A stretch of DNA of 64,000 bases from positions 124,001 through 188,000 of the forward strand of contig NZ_PYVZ01000006.1 in assembly GCF_003056405.1 (NCBI RefSeq), read 5' to 3'. A program made the translations under genes and the position numbers. The notes under the pieces are model-generated. The model was not told the DNA's origin and ran no database searches. It worked only from the letters and a program-made list of their open reading frames with translations. Of this stretch, positions 37,916 to 46,371 are shown piece after piece (position 1 is the stretch's first letter; each line of letters begins with the position of its first letter). This DNA comes from Devosia indica. Its GTDB lineage: Bacteria > Pseudomonadota > Alphaproteobacteria > Rhizobiales > Devosiaceae.

Positions 37916-37963
37916 CAGGACGGCCTTCCACTTCCCGAGCAGCATATTGGACGGCGCAACAAA

Positions 37964-38000
37964 GGGGTCAAGCGGCTGTCCGGCTTGACCCCCGTTTTTT
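37964..38000. terminator. Rho-independent terminator after aapP
   Basis: A perfect 10-bp stem (GGGGTCAAGC / GCTTGACCCC) with a 9-base loop is flanked by TTTTTT on the right and, on the minus strand, by TTTGTTG after the stem. It lies between the aapP stop and the second binding-protein gene and probably ends the aap operon. Confidence 0.8.
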
Positions 38001-38021
38001 GGCGTTCAACGCTTCCAGCGT

Positions 38022-38825
38022 CTAGTGCAGGATCTGGCTGAGGAACAGCTTGGTTCGCTCGTGCTGCGGATTGGAGAAGAAGGTCTCGGGCTCGTTCTGC
38101 TCGATGATCTGCCCCTGATCCATAAAGATCACACGATTGGCGACCTGACGCGCAAAGCCCATTTCGTGGGTGACGCAGATCATCGTCATGCCTTCTTCGG
38201 CAAGGCTGATCATTACTTCGAGCACTTCCTTGACCATTTCGGGGTCGAGTGCGGAAGTCGGCTCGTCGAACAGCATGATCTTGGGCTGCATGCAAAGAGA
38301 GCGCGCAATGGCAACGCGTTGCTGCTGACCACCGGAAAGCTGGCCGGGGAACTTGTTCGCCTGTTCCGGAATTTTGACCCGCTCCAGATAGTGCATCGCC
38401 GTAGCTTCTGCTTCCGCCTGTGGAATGCCTCGCACCCAGATCGGTGCCAAAGTCAGGTTCTGCAGGATGGTCAGATGCGGGAACAGATTGAAGTGCTGGA
38501 ACACCATGCCAACTTCTCGCCGCACCTCATCGATGCGCTTGAGGTCAGCGGTCAGCTCCGTGCCGTTGACGATGATCTGCCCCTGTTGATGTTCTTCGAG
38601 GCGGTTCATGCAGCGGATGAGTGTCGACTTGCCCGAGCCGGAAGGGCCGGCGACGACAATACGCTCGCCCCGCATCACCTTGAGATCGATGTCACGCAAC
38701 ACATGGAAGTCACCATACCATTTGTGCATGCCGACAACGTCGATTGCCACATCGGTGTCGGACACCTTCATCTGGCTGGCATTGATGGCGCGCTCTTCGG
38801 CGCTGTTGGAGGAAATGTCGCTCAT
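38022..38825 (-). CDS. aapP: General L-amino-acid ABC transporter ATPase AapP
   Basis: This is the energising subunit of the AapJQMP importer. Walker [11 protein letters not shown]-loop [13 protein letters not shown], signature [15 protein letters not shown] and Walker [16 protein letters not shown] are all intact in 267 residues. It is the last gene of the operon, 5 bases after aapM. Confidence 0.95.
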   Translation of the reverse strand: MSDISSNSAEERAINASQMKVSDTDVAIDVVGMHKWYGDFHVLRDIDLKVMRGERIVVAGPSGSGKSTLIRCMNRLEEHQQGQIIVNGTELTADLKRIDEVRREVGMVFQHFNLFPHLTILQNLTLAPIWVRGIPQAEAEATAMHYLERVKIPEQANKFPGQLSGGQQQRVAIARSLCMQPKIMLFDEPTSALDPEMVKEVLEVMISLAEEGMTMICVTHEMGFARQVANRVIFMDQGQIIEQNEPETFFSNPQHERTKLFLSQILH

Positions 38826-38830
38826 TGACG

Positions 38831-39967
38831 TTACCCTTTATGCCCGGTGTCCAGTCGTCGCTCCATCCAGATGGAGTAGCGGGACATGGCGAAACAGAAG
38901 ACCCAGAAAACCATGCCGGCGAAAAGATAGCCCGTAATGGCCTGGGTTGGAGATGACCAATCGATATCGGAACTTGCCGCCTGCACGGTGTTCAACAGAT
39001 CGAAAATCCCGACGATCGATACCAGAGAGGTGTCCTTGAACAGCGCGATGAAGCTGTTGACGATGCCAGGAATGACGTGTTTGAGAGCCTGCGGCAGGAT
39101 GATGAACCACATGGACTTCCAGTAGCTCAACCCCAAAGACGAGGCCGCCTCATACTGTCCGCGCGGCAGCGCCTGCAGGCCACCTCGAACAACCTCGGCG
39201 AGATAGGCCGAGGAGAACAGGGTTACACCCACAAGCGCCCGCAATAACTTGTCGACCGTCGTGCCCTGCGGCATGAAAAGCGGCAACATTACCGACGCCA
39301 TGAACAGCACCGTAATCAGGGGGACTGCGCGCCACAGTTCGATGAACATGATGCACAGCGTCTTGATGATCGGCAGTTTGGATTGCCGCCCAAGGGCCAG
39401 CAGGATGCCGATCGGTATCGAACAGATAATGCCGACAAGCGAGATGATCAGGGTCACCAGCAGGCCACCCCACTGTTCGGTCGGCACCGACGGCATGCCC
39501 AGTACACCACCGTTGAGCAGGTAGAAGCAAACCACGGGGTAGACCACAAAGAACAGGATCGCATTGGTCCGCTTGAACGGGACCCGCGGGATCGCCAGCG
39601 GGATGATCAATAAGGTGCCCAGGGCAAAGACCAGATTTGGCCGCCAATATTCTTCGGCTGGGTAAAAACCGTAGATGAAGAACGTCATGCGGGCCGAGAT
39701 ATAAGCCCAACATGCTCCTGCTGTTTCAACCCGGCATTGCTCAACCGTGCCGCCGGGCGGCACGGCGTCGCCGCCCAGGAAGTTGGGCATGACGAACCCG
39801 TAGATGGGCGGGATCGCCCAGACCAGCAGCACGATCGCCAAAATGGTCAGCAGACTGTCGCTGGGCGTTGCGAAGAGGTTGCGGCGGGCCCAGGCAATCG
39901 GGCCGGCCGTATTGACCGGCGCGGGGGCCGGCTCAACCATTTGTTCCCGAACGAAGGAGAATGACAT
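38831..39967 (-). CDS. aapM: General L-amino-acid ABC transporter permease AapM
   Basis: This HisM-type permease carries the EAA loop that contacts the ATPase ([22 protein letters not shown]), preceded by several membrane helices. A long N-terminal extension, typical of AapM, is present. The ATG at 39967 has AGGAGG exactly 6 bases upstream; the ATG at 40006 is too early. At 378 residues it is normal for AapM, unlike its partner AapQ. Confidence 0.94.
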   Translation of the reverse strand: MSFSFVREQMVEPAPAPVNTAGPIAWARRNLFATPSDSLLTILAIVLLVWAIPPIYGFVMPNFLGGDAVPPGGTVEQCRVETAGACWAYISARMTFFIYGFYPAEEYWRPNLVFALGTLLIIPLAIPRVPFKRTNAILFFVVYPVVCFYLLNGGVLGMPSVPTEQWGGLLVTLIISLVGIICSIPIGILLALGRQSKLPIIKTLCIMFIELWRAVPLITVLFMASVMLPLFMPQGTTVDKLLRALVGVTLFSSAYLAEVVRGGLQALPRGQYEAASSLGLSYWKSMWFIILPQALKHVIPGIVNSFIALFKDTSLVSIVGIFDLLNTVQAASSDIDWSSPTQAITGYLFAGMVFWVFCFAMSRYSIWMERRLDTGHKG

Positions 39968-39977
39968 GCTGGACCTC

Positions 39978-41513
39978 CTAGCGTTCCACAAGCGCGACAC
40001 GCGCATTGTACCAGTTCATGAATGCCGACGTCGTCAGTGACAGGGTCAGATAGACCAGCATGGTGATTGCAATCACCTCGATGGCCTTGCCCGTCTGGTT
40101 AAGGGTGGTGCCCATGAAGACGTTGACCAGTTCGGGATATCCGATGGCTGCACCAAGAGACGAGTTCTTGGTGAGGTTCAGATACTGGCTGGTGAGCGGC
40201 GGAATGATTACCCGCATGGCCTGCGGCACGACGACCAGACGCAGCCGGTCCCCTTCCCGTAATCCAAGCGAAGACGCCGCTTCGGTCTGCCCTTTGCTGA
40301 CAGCTTGAATGCCGCTGCGCACGTTTTCAGCGATGAAGGCTGCCGTGTAGATGGTCAGCCCCAGGACCAGGGCCACCATTTCAGGAACAAGCTGCAGGCC
40401 GCCCGCGAAATTGAAGCGCTCCAGCACCGGGATCTCAAAGGCCAGGCTGGCGCCGGTCACCCAGTAGACCAGTGCCGGCAAAGCGATGACGATGAGGACA
40501 GGCAAGGCCAAGGGCAGCTTGCCTTCCGTGGCCGCCGACCGCCGATCGGCGGACAGCATGGTCCAGGCTATGCCAAGCGCGACCAGAGCAGCGCCGAGGA
40601 CGATGATCCCTTCACCAAGCCCGGCGAACATGCCACCAAGCAGGAAATTGGCCACTGCCCAGCCGATGGCGAACCCGATGAAAACCCGGCCATAGCGGCC
40701 ATAAGGGGAGAGGCTGATACCCGCAAGGACCAGTGCGCCGATCAACGGGAACACCGGGCCCAAGGACAGCGCCGGAACGACCGTTCCAAGCAGGCTGATG
40801 GCAAGATATCCGACCCCGAAGGTCACAATCAGCCCTGCGATCCGGGACGCCCGAGAGACGACGACCGGATAGTGACCCGTCTTGGTTCTGACGCGGGTCG
40901 CCCAGACGACCATGGCAATGGCGGCAACAAGAGCCAACACAGCCGTTACGGCAACCCAGAATATCTCAAAATCGGGCAGTGGCCGCGGCACAATAATGCC
41001 GCGCTGATTGACGAAGATGCTGAGGGGTAGTTCGAAAGACTGGCGCACCGCAGGCATGGCCTTGAGCACGGCGAAGTACCAGAAGAAGAGCTGCAGCAGC
41101 AGCGGGATATTGCGGATCACTTCGACATAGACCGTCGCACACCGGGCGATCAGCCAGTTCGAGGACAGACGTGCAACCCCGAGCACAAAGCCGAGCATCG
41201 TCGCAAAGATGATGCCGATGACGGCTACGAGCAGAGTATTGAGCAGTCCGACGACAAAGGCCTGCCAGTAGTAGGAGGAGCGGTCGAACGGAATAAGGGT
41301 GAAACTAATACCGAAGCCAGAGGTCTCGAACAGGAAGCCGAAGCCGGTCGACTTGTTCTGTGCGGCGAGATTCTGCGCTGTATTGAGTATGATCCAAGTG
41401 AGGAAGGCGATAACGAGGCCGGCCACGACCAACTGATAGAAAATGCCTCGAATTACCGGATCATTGTAGAAAGCTGTTCGCGGTGGCCCCGCGATATTGT
41501 CCTGGACGGCCAT
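39978..41513 (-). CDS. aapQ: General L-amino-acid ABC transporter permease AapQ, with extra membrane segment insertion
   Basis: AapQ pairs with AapM to form the translocation channel. It has the N-terminal GFGFLFETSGFGISFTLIPF segment, the first permease half with TVYVEVIRNIPLLLQLFFWYF, and the EAA loop [22 protein letters not shown] near residue 411. The protein is 511 residues, about 110 longer than typical AapQ (about 400). The excess lies around residues 213-333 and adds roughly four hydrophobic stretches (for example IGALVLAGISLSP and GIIVLGAALVALGIAWTML) between the two conserved halves. The frame is uninterrupted, so this is an insertion, not a frameshift. Confidence 0.92.
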   Translation of the reverse strand: MAVQDNIAGPPRTAFYNDPVIRGIFYQLVVAGLVIAFLTWIILNTAQNLAAQNKSTGFGFLFETSGFGISFTLIPFDRSSYYWQAFVVGLLNTLLVAVIGIIFATMLGFVLGVARLSSNWLIARCATVYVEVIRNIPLLLQLFFWYFAVLKAMPAVRQSFELPLSIFVNQRGIIVPRPLPDFEIFWVAVTAVLALVAAIAMVVWATRVRTKTGHYPVVVSRASRIAGLIVTFGVGYLAISLLGTVVPALSLGPVFPLIGALVLAGISLSPYGRYGRVFIGFAIGWAVANFLLGGMFAGLGEGIIVLGAALVALGIAWTMLSADRRSAATEGKLPLALPVLIVIALPALVYWVTGASLAFEIPVLERFNFAGGLQLVPEMVALVLGLTIYTAAFIAENVRSGIQAVSKGQTEAASSLGLREGDRLRLVVVPQAMRVIIPPLTSQYLNLTKNSSLGAAIGYPELVNVFMGTTLNQTGKAIEVIAITMLVYLTLSLTTSAFMNWYNARVALVER

Positions 41514-41651
41514 TGGGCGAAAGTCCCCTTAGCAGAGGGCAGCATGGCGTGGGCATGGACTATTCCAGGGACGACTCGCCAACGCCCGATCGCCCCAGCG
41601 ATCGGGTTGCCCCCGATGGAATAACACGCTTTGCAAACTGCCCAATACGAA

Positions 41652-41678
41652 CTGGCGCCCCCGCAGGAGGGGCGCCAG
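41652..41678 (-). other. Intergenic hairpin between aapJ and aapQ
   Basis: A perfect 10-bp stem (CTGGCGCCCC / GGGGCGCCAG) with a 7-base loop lies 13 bases after the aapJ stop. No U-run follows on the minus strand. Such hairpins after binding-protein genes commonly protect the upstream mRNA from 3'-5' decay and lower expression of the permeases; that role is inferred here from position. Confidence 0.75.
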
Positions 41679-41690
41679 CACTGTTTCGCC

Positions 41691-42713
41691 TTAGCGGATG
41701 GGCATGGCGTACTGCAGACCACCATCGGTCCACAGTGCGTTCAGGCCGCGCTCAAGGCCAATGTCGGTCTCGGGACCAACATGCTTGGCAAAGGATTCGC
41801 CGTAGTTACCAACATGCTTGATGATGCGGTAGGCCCAGTCAGCGGTGAGGCCGATCGGGGCGCCGAAGTCACCCTCGACGCCGAGCAGGCGCTTGATGGC
41901 CGGATTATCGGAACCAAGCATTTCATCGACATTGGCCGAGGTCACGCCCAGCTCTTCAGCTTCGAGCAGCGCGTAGTAGGTCCAGCGGTTGATATAGAAC
42001 CACTGCTCATCACCCTGGCGGACGGAGGGGCCAAGCGGCTCCTTGGAGATGATTTCCGGCAGAATGGCATAGTCGTCCGGATTGCCGAACTTGGAGCGCT
42101 CAGCAGCCAGAGCCGAGGAGTCTGTGGTGTAGACGTCGCAACGGCCATCTTCGAAGGCCTTAACCACCTCGTCCTGGTCGGTGAACACCACCGGCGAGTA
42201 GTCCATGCCGTTGGTCTCGAAGTAGTCGGCGGCGTTGAGTTCGGTGGTGGTGCCGGACTCGATGCAGATGGCCGCACCGGACAGATCCAGAGCAGACGCA
42301 ATGCCATCGGCCTTGCGCACCATGAAGCCCTGACCGTCATAGTACATCGTCCCTGCGAACATGATGCCCAGATCGGTATCGCGGCTCATGGTCCAGGTCG
42401 TGGTACGCGAGAGAATGTCGATTTCACCCGCCGACAGAGCGGCGAAACGCTCCTGGGATGTCAGCGGGGTATAGCGAACTGCCTCGGGATCATCGAAAAC
42501 CGCGGCCGCAACGGCTCGGCAGAAGTCGACTTCAAGCCCGGTCCAGTTGTTGTTGGCATCGGGGGCCGAGAAGCCTGGCACACCACCAGTGACACCGCAC
42601 TGGATATAACCCTTGGCCTTTACGTCATCGAGAGTAGCGGCTTGAGCAGCCGTCGCGCCGAGGCCCAGCGAGGCCGCGATTGCGATCGATACGAGCGCTT
42701 TTTGCATTTGCAT
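41691..42713 (-). CDS. aapJ: General L-amino-acid ABC transporter binding protein AapJ
   Basis: This periplasmic receptor of the broad-range amino-acid importer has a signal peptide ending AAQA (about residue 25), then the family stretch GYIQCGVTGGVPGFSAPD. The ligand-binding SRTTTWTMSRD loop and the conserved LGVEGDFG and NYGE motifs are present. At 340 residues it is typical. It is the first gene of aapJQMP. A 214-base gap separates it from the divergent metC gene and must hold both promoters. Confidence 0.94.
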   Translation of the reverse strand: MQMQKALVSIAIAASLGLGATAAQAATLDDVKAKGYIQCGVTGGVPGFSAPDANNNWTGLEVDFCRAVAAAVFDDPEAVRYTPLTSQERFAALSAGEIDILSRTTTWTMSRDTDLGIMFAGTMYYDGQGFMVRKADGIASALDLSGAAICIESGTTTELNAADYFETNGMDYSPVVFTDQDEVVKAFEDGRCDVYTTDSSALAAERSKFGNPDDYAILPEIISKEPLGPSVRQGDEQWFYINRWTYYALLEAEELGVTSANVDEMLGSDNPAIKRLLGVEGDFGAPIGLTADWAYRIIKHVGNYGESFAKHVGPETDIGLERGLNALWTDGGLQYAMPIR

Positions 42714-42927
42714 TTTTGCCTTTTGTTTCCTGACCCTGTGTTTTCGAGGCCGACCAATGTTCCCGCGGCCCCGAGAGCACCACCGCTTTGAGTGCGGTTT
42801 GGATGCTGCTAAGCATGCAACCTTCTATTGTCCCTAACGTCAAGGGCCGATGGCACGTTGAGTCAGCAAGTCTGTCTCTTTTTTAGCCAGACGCGTGACG
42901 TGAACCGTTTTTGAGCATACCCGAACC

Positions 42928-44115
42928 ATGTCCGATAATACTCCCGAACAGTCCAGCAACCATTCGATCGAAACCATCCTGACACATGGTGGACGGATTC
43001 CGGACAATCAGTTCGGCTTCGTCAATACTCCGGTCTATCGTGGATCAACGGTGCTGTTCAAAACGCTGGCAGATCTGGACGCCCAGTCGCAGGCCTATCT
43101 CTATGGGCGGGCCGGCAACCCGACTACCGAATCGGTCGAGCAAGTGATTACAGAGCTCGAAGGCGCGTATCGCACCAAGCTGGTACCCTCGGGACTGGCC
43201 GCCATAACCATTGCGCTGATGGCATGCGTCAAATCGGGTGACGATATCCTGATTAGCGACAGCGCATACGAGCCGGGCCGCAAGTTTGCAGACGGTTTCC
43301 TTGAGCGCATGGGGGTGAGCGTCCGCTTTTACGACCCCAGAATCGGGTCTGGCCTTGCTGACTTGATGCTTCCCAATACCCGCGCGGTGCTGGCCGAAAG
43401 CCCCGGCTCCCTGACCTTCGAAATCCAGGATATCCCGGCCTTGGCCGCAGCCGCCCATGCCGGCGGGGCTCGACTGATCGTGGACAATAGTTGGGCGAGC
43501 CCGCTTTATTGTCGGCCCCTGTCCCTGGGGGCCGATATCGTCGTACATGCGGCCACGAAGATGTTTGTGGGGCATTCCGACGCTTTCGCCGGGACGATCT
43601 CGACGACCCGCGAAGCCTGGGAAGATGTGGAGCGCGTTCGCACTCTACTGGGCTTCTTCACCTCAGGAGACGAGGCGTTCCTTGTCGCGCGGGGCCTGCG
43701 CACTCTCGCCATCCGGATGAAGGAACATCAGCACCGGGCCATTGAAATCGCCCAATGGCTGGAGGAGCAAGGCGAAGTGGTCAAAGTGCTGCACCCTGCC
43801 CTGCCGAGCCATCCAGACCATGCGCTCTGGCAGCGGGATTTCTCGGGCTCCGGCAGCCTGTTCGGTTTCGTGCTCAAGCCGGCTCCAAAGGCCGCAGTGG
43901 CCGCATTTGTTGACCAGATGCACATTTTCTCCATGGGGTATTCCTGGGGCGGCTACGAAAGTCTCTGCCTGCCGGTATCGATCACCAAGGCGCGGACCGT
44001 CGTGCCATGGACCGAAAAAGGCCAACTTTTCCGAGTGCATACTGGTCTGGAGGGAGTCGAGGACATCAAGGCAGATCTAAGCGCCGCTCTCGACCGCTAT
44101 GCGCGGGCCCGATGA
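42928..44115 (+). CDS. metC: Cystathionine beta-lyase
   Basis: This PLP-dependent Cys/Met-metabolism enzyme cleaves cystathionine to homocysteine. The Schiff-base lysine is Lys211 in HAATKMFVGHSD, and the conserved YGRAGNPTTESVEQ and IVDNSWASPLYCRPL stretches are present. At 395 residues it matches alphaproteobacterial MetC; a cystathionine gamma-lyase or synthase is less likely because of the MGYSWGGYESL segment. No SAM-riboswitch pattern was recognised upstream. The last 19 bases overlap the convergent PAP2 gene. Confidence 0.9.
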   Translation: MSDNTPEQSSNHSIETILTHGGRIPDNQFGFVNTPVYRGSTVLFKTLADLDAQSQAYLYGRAGNPTTESVEQVITELEGAYRTKLVPSGLAAITIALMACVKSGDDILISDSAYEPGRKFADGFLERMGVSVRFYDPRIGSGLADLMLPNTRAVLAESPGSLTFEIQDIPALAAAAHAGGARLIVDNSWASPLYCRPLSLGADIVVHAATKMFVGHSDAFAGTISTTREAWEDVERVRTLLGFFTSGDEAFLVARGLRTLAIRMKEHQHRAIEIAQWLEEQGEVVKVLHPALPSHPDHALWQRDFSGSGSLFGFVLKPAPKAAVAAFVDQMHIFSMGYSWGGYESLCLPVSITKARTVVPWTEKGQLFRVHTGLEGVEDIKADLSAALDRYARAR

Positions 44116-44834
44116 ACAAGCCGGCGCAGACCTTCAAGCGGCTTCATGCTGATCCGTCCGTCAGGCAATTGCGTGAAAAGCCAGCCTTTGCGGGCAAACA
44201 AATTGCGCACGAGATAGGCGCCCAGCATCCCTACGATCAGCCCGGCGAAGACGTCGGTGGGGTAATGCGCCCCGACCGGAACACGGGAAATGGAAACGAC
44301 GATGCCAACTGCCAACAGCAGCGGGAATAGTGGCGGCATCATAAACCCGACCACGAACGCCGTCGCGATCGCAGTTGTGGCGTGACCGCTCGGAAAGCTC
44401 TGGAAGGTCCAGTCGTTTACCACGTTCTGAAAGGAGAAGGCGCCGAAGGTCTCAAACTCCTCCGGCCTGCCCCGCCCGATCAGTCGCTTGAGGACCGTAG
44501 TGATGAGGCCGGGCACTGCAACGCCAACGAATATGAAGGACGAAATAGCGGCCAGTTCACCGCTCGCCTGCCGCCAGGTCCCTTTCAGGGGGAACATTGC
44601 CAGCCGAAGCAGGATCATCAAAACCAGGCTGGGAATAAGAATCCAGTCCGACAGACCATAGTCGGTGATGAAGAAAAAAGGGGCACGCCACGTGTCCGGC
44701 CACTCGATGGCGCCGCGGGACGCGAGGACGTCTATGCTGCCCAACAGACCCAGAATGGCCACCATGCCGACCAGAAAGAACGGCCACGTCTTGCGATCAA
44801 GGCCGAGAGGCCAAGGTTTTTGCAGATCAAACAT
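44097..44834 (-). CDS. PAP2-family membrane phosphatase
   Basis: This integral-membrane lipid phosphatase has the three PAP2 motifs: KRLIGRGRP (Kx6RP), SFPSGHATT (PSGH) and SRVPVGAHYPTD (SRx5Hx3D). Five to six membrane helices lie in 245 residues. The ATG at 44834 is chosen because longer in-frame starts run through the tRNA-Pro gene. It could act on phosphatidic acid, phosphatidylglycerophosphate or undecaprenyl diphosphate; the sequence does not decide. Confidence 0.88.
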   Translation of the reverse strand: MFDLQKPWPLGLDRKTWPFFLVGMVAILGLLGSIDVLASRGAIEWPDTWRAPFFFITDYGLSDWILIPSLVLMILLRLAMFPLKGTWRQASGELAAISSFIFVGVAVPGLITTVLKRLIGRGRPEEFETFGAFSFQNVVNDWTFQSFPSGHATTAIATAFVVGFMMPPLFPLLLAVGIVVSISRVPVGAHYPTDVFAGLIVGMLGAYLVRNLFARKGWLFTQLPDGRISMKPLEGLRRLVHRARA

Positions 44835-44938
44835 GGCTTTCTTGTCCACTGTCCGCCAATGCTTCGTCAAGCTTGTCGGCAGCGCATCAAGCGGCCTTGC
44901 CCTTTGCCTCCGAACACGGTATCGGAAAGCCGCGACGT

Positions 44939-45015
44939 CGGAGTGTAGCTCAGCCTGGTAGAGCACCGGTTTTGGGAACCGGGGGTCCAAAGTTCGAATC
45001 TTTGTACTCCGACCA
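44939..45015 (+). tRNA. tRNA-Pro (TGG)
   Basis: The acceptor stem CGGAGTG / TACTCCG (one G-U pair), the anticodon stem CCGGT / ACCGG around loop TTTGGGA with anticodon TGG, the T-loop AGTTCGAATCT and encoded CCA make a 77-base cloverleaf. Confidence 0.96.
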
Positions 45016-45043
45016 TTCGCCCGCATCGTGTTGAGGACTTTGC

Positions 45044-45349
45044 ATGACCGCCCGAATCTATCGCCCCGCCCGCAACGCCATGCAATCCGGTAAGGGCAAG
45101 TCCAAGCAATGGATTCTGGTCCACGAAGCCACCACGCCGCGCAGTATCGATCCGCTGATGGGCTATACCAGCAGTTCCGACATGAACCAGCAGGTTCGTC
45201 TGTCGTTCGAAACGCTGGAAGAGGCCGAAGCCTACGCCAAGCGCAATGGTATTCCCTATTCGGTCCAGCCCGCCCATGAGCCTACACCGAAGCGCGTGAG
45301 CTATCCCGACAATTTCCGGGCCGACCGCAAGACGCCCTGGACCCACTGA
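45044..45349 (+). CDS. NDUFS4-like accessory subunit of respiratory complex I
   Basis: The 101-residue protein matches the ETC complex I subunit conserved region (mitochondrial NDUFS4, 18-kDa subunit), an alphaproteobacterial accessory subunit. Typical stretches are ARIYRPARNAMQSGKGKSKQW, PLMGYTSSSDMNQQVRLSF and the ending SYPDNFRADRKTPWTH. It is a single gene right after tRNA-Pro and is closed by a terminator. Confidence 0.92.
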   Translation: MTARIYRPARNAMQSGKGKSKQWILVHEATTPRSIDPLMGYTSSSDMNQQVRLSFETLEEAEAYAKRNGIPYSVQPAHEPTPKRVSYPDNFRADRKTPWTH

Positions 45350-45378
45350 GCCTAGTGTTCAGATCTTGATTCGCTTTC

Positions 45379-45410
45379 GCGCCGCAAGAGATTGCGGCGC
45401 TTCGCTTTTT
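45379..45410 (+). terminator. Rho-independent terminator after the NDUFS4-like gene
   Basis: A perfect 9-bp stem (GCGCCGCAA / TTGCGGCGC) with a 4-base loop is followed by TTCGCTTTTT. It lies 30 bases beyond the stop codon, in the 103-base gap before the TraB/GumN gene. Confidence 0.85.
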
Positions 45411-45452
45411 GGCGGTAGCATTACAAGGCGAAATCTTACTTGTGGGGTCATC

Positions 45453-46319
45453 ATGCCGTTCCGCCTGCTGCTGACTTTGCCATTTCTGCTCCTGGCGTCG
45501 ACCAGCCCTGGTCAAGCCGCCCCCGCACTATGGCAGATCAGCGATGAGGACAGCTCCATCTGGATATTTGGGTCTGTCCATCTGCTCAGGGCGGATACCA
45601 ATTGGCGCAGCCCGAAGCTGGACAAGGTGCTCTCAAAGGCTGAGCGCGTCTATTTCGAGACAGATCTCAGCGTGGAGGCACAGATGGCCATGACGCCGCT
45701 GTCGTTCGAGCTGGGCTTTAACCGCGATGGCAGGCTGCTCAACGACATCATAGGTGCAGAGCTTACTGATCGCGTGCGGGAGGCTGCTGGCAGGTATGCC
45801 ATCCCAATGGCGACGTTGCTGACCATGAAGCCCTGGATGGCTGCCACGACCCTCTCGACCGGACCATTGCTGGAGTCGGGGTATGAAGCAGCATATGGCG
45901 TCGAAACCGTGCTTGCAGCAGAGCTCGACGAAAACCGGCTGGGGTTTCTCGAGACGCCCGAACAACAGCTCAACTTTCTGGCTGGTGGAAGCCTCGACGA
46001 ACAGATCGCAATGCTTGAAGGGACCCTGGATACGCTCGACGTCATGCAGTCCGATCTTGACGAAATGGTGCGGGCCTGGGCCGATGGCCAGCCCGAGCAA
46101 TTGGGCGAGCTCTTCATGGCGCAAATGGGCAGCTTCGACCAAAGCATGGTCGAGCGCCTGATCGACTTGCGGAACGCCGATTGGGTCGAGCAGATCGCCG
46201 CCATGCTAGAGCGCAATGAAAGCGCGCTGCTGGTCGTCGGCGCGGCACATTTGGCTGGCGACGCCAGCGTGGTCAGGCTACTTGAGGCGCGTGGATTCTA
46301 TAGCGACCGCCTGCAATAG
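45453..46319 (+). CDS. TraB/GumN-family protein
   Basis: A secreted protein of the TraB/GumN (Tiki-like protease fold) family. The signal peptide ends SPGQAA (about residue 23). The paired family motifs are FGSVHLL near the N-terminus and VVGAAHLAGDASVV near the C-terminus, supplying the two conserved histidines. The ATG at 45453 gives the signal peptide at the very start. At 288 residues it is typical. A metal-dependent proteolytic function is known only for animal Tiki relatives. Confidence 0.87.
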   Translation: MPFRLLLTLPFLLLASTSPGQAAPALWQISDEDSSIWIFGSVHLLRADTNWRSPKLDKVLSKAERVYFETDLSVEAQMAMTPLSFELGFNRDGRLLNDIIGAELTDRVREAAGRYAIPMATLLTMKPWMAATTLSTGPLLESGYEAAYGVETVLAAELDENRLGFLETPEQQLNFLAGGSLDEQIAMLEGTLDTLDVMQSDLDEMVRAWADGQPEQLGELFMAQMGSFDQSMVERLIDLRNADWVEQIAAMLERNESALLVVGAAHLAGDASVVRLLEARGFYSDRLQ

Positions 46320-46323
46320 AAAA

Positions 46324-46347
46324 GGCCAGCAGCGGAAGCTGCCGGCC
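46324..46347. terminator. Terminator hairpin between convergent genes
   Basis: A stem of nine G-C/A-T pairs with one A-C mismatch (GGCCAGCAGC / GCTGCCGGCC, 4-base loop) lies between the TraB stop and the end of the sugar operon. On the minus strand TTTTCTATTG follows, so it mainly terminates the sugar operon. Confidence 0.7.
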
Positions 46348-46371
46348 AGATCTTACAGCTCGCGGTGACGG

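Noticed and set aside
42714-42927. SAM riboswitch upstream of metC
   Set aside because: The conserved blocks of SAM-I and SAM-II classes were looked for and not seen; the gap seems to hold only promoters.
44835-45026. Extended N-terminus of the PAP2 protein from an upstream ATG
   Set aside because: The extension would be translated from the antisense of tRNA-Pro; the ATG at 44834 gives a normal PAP2 protein.
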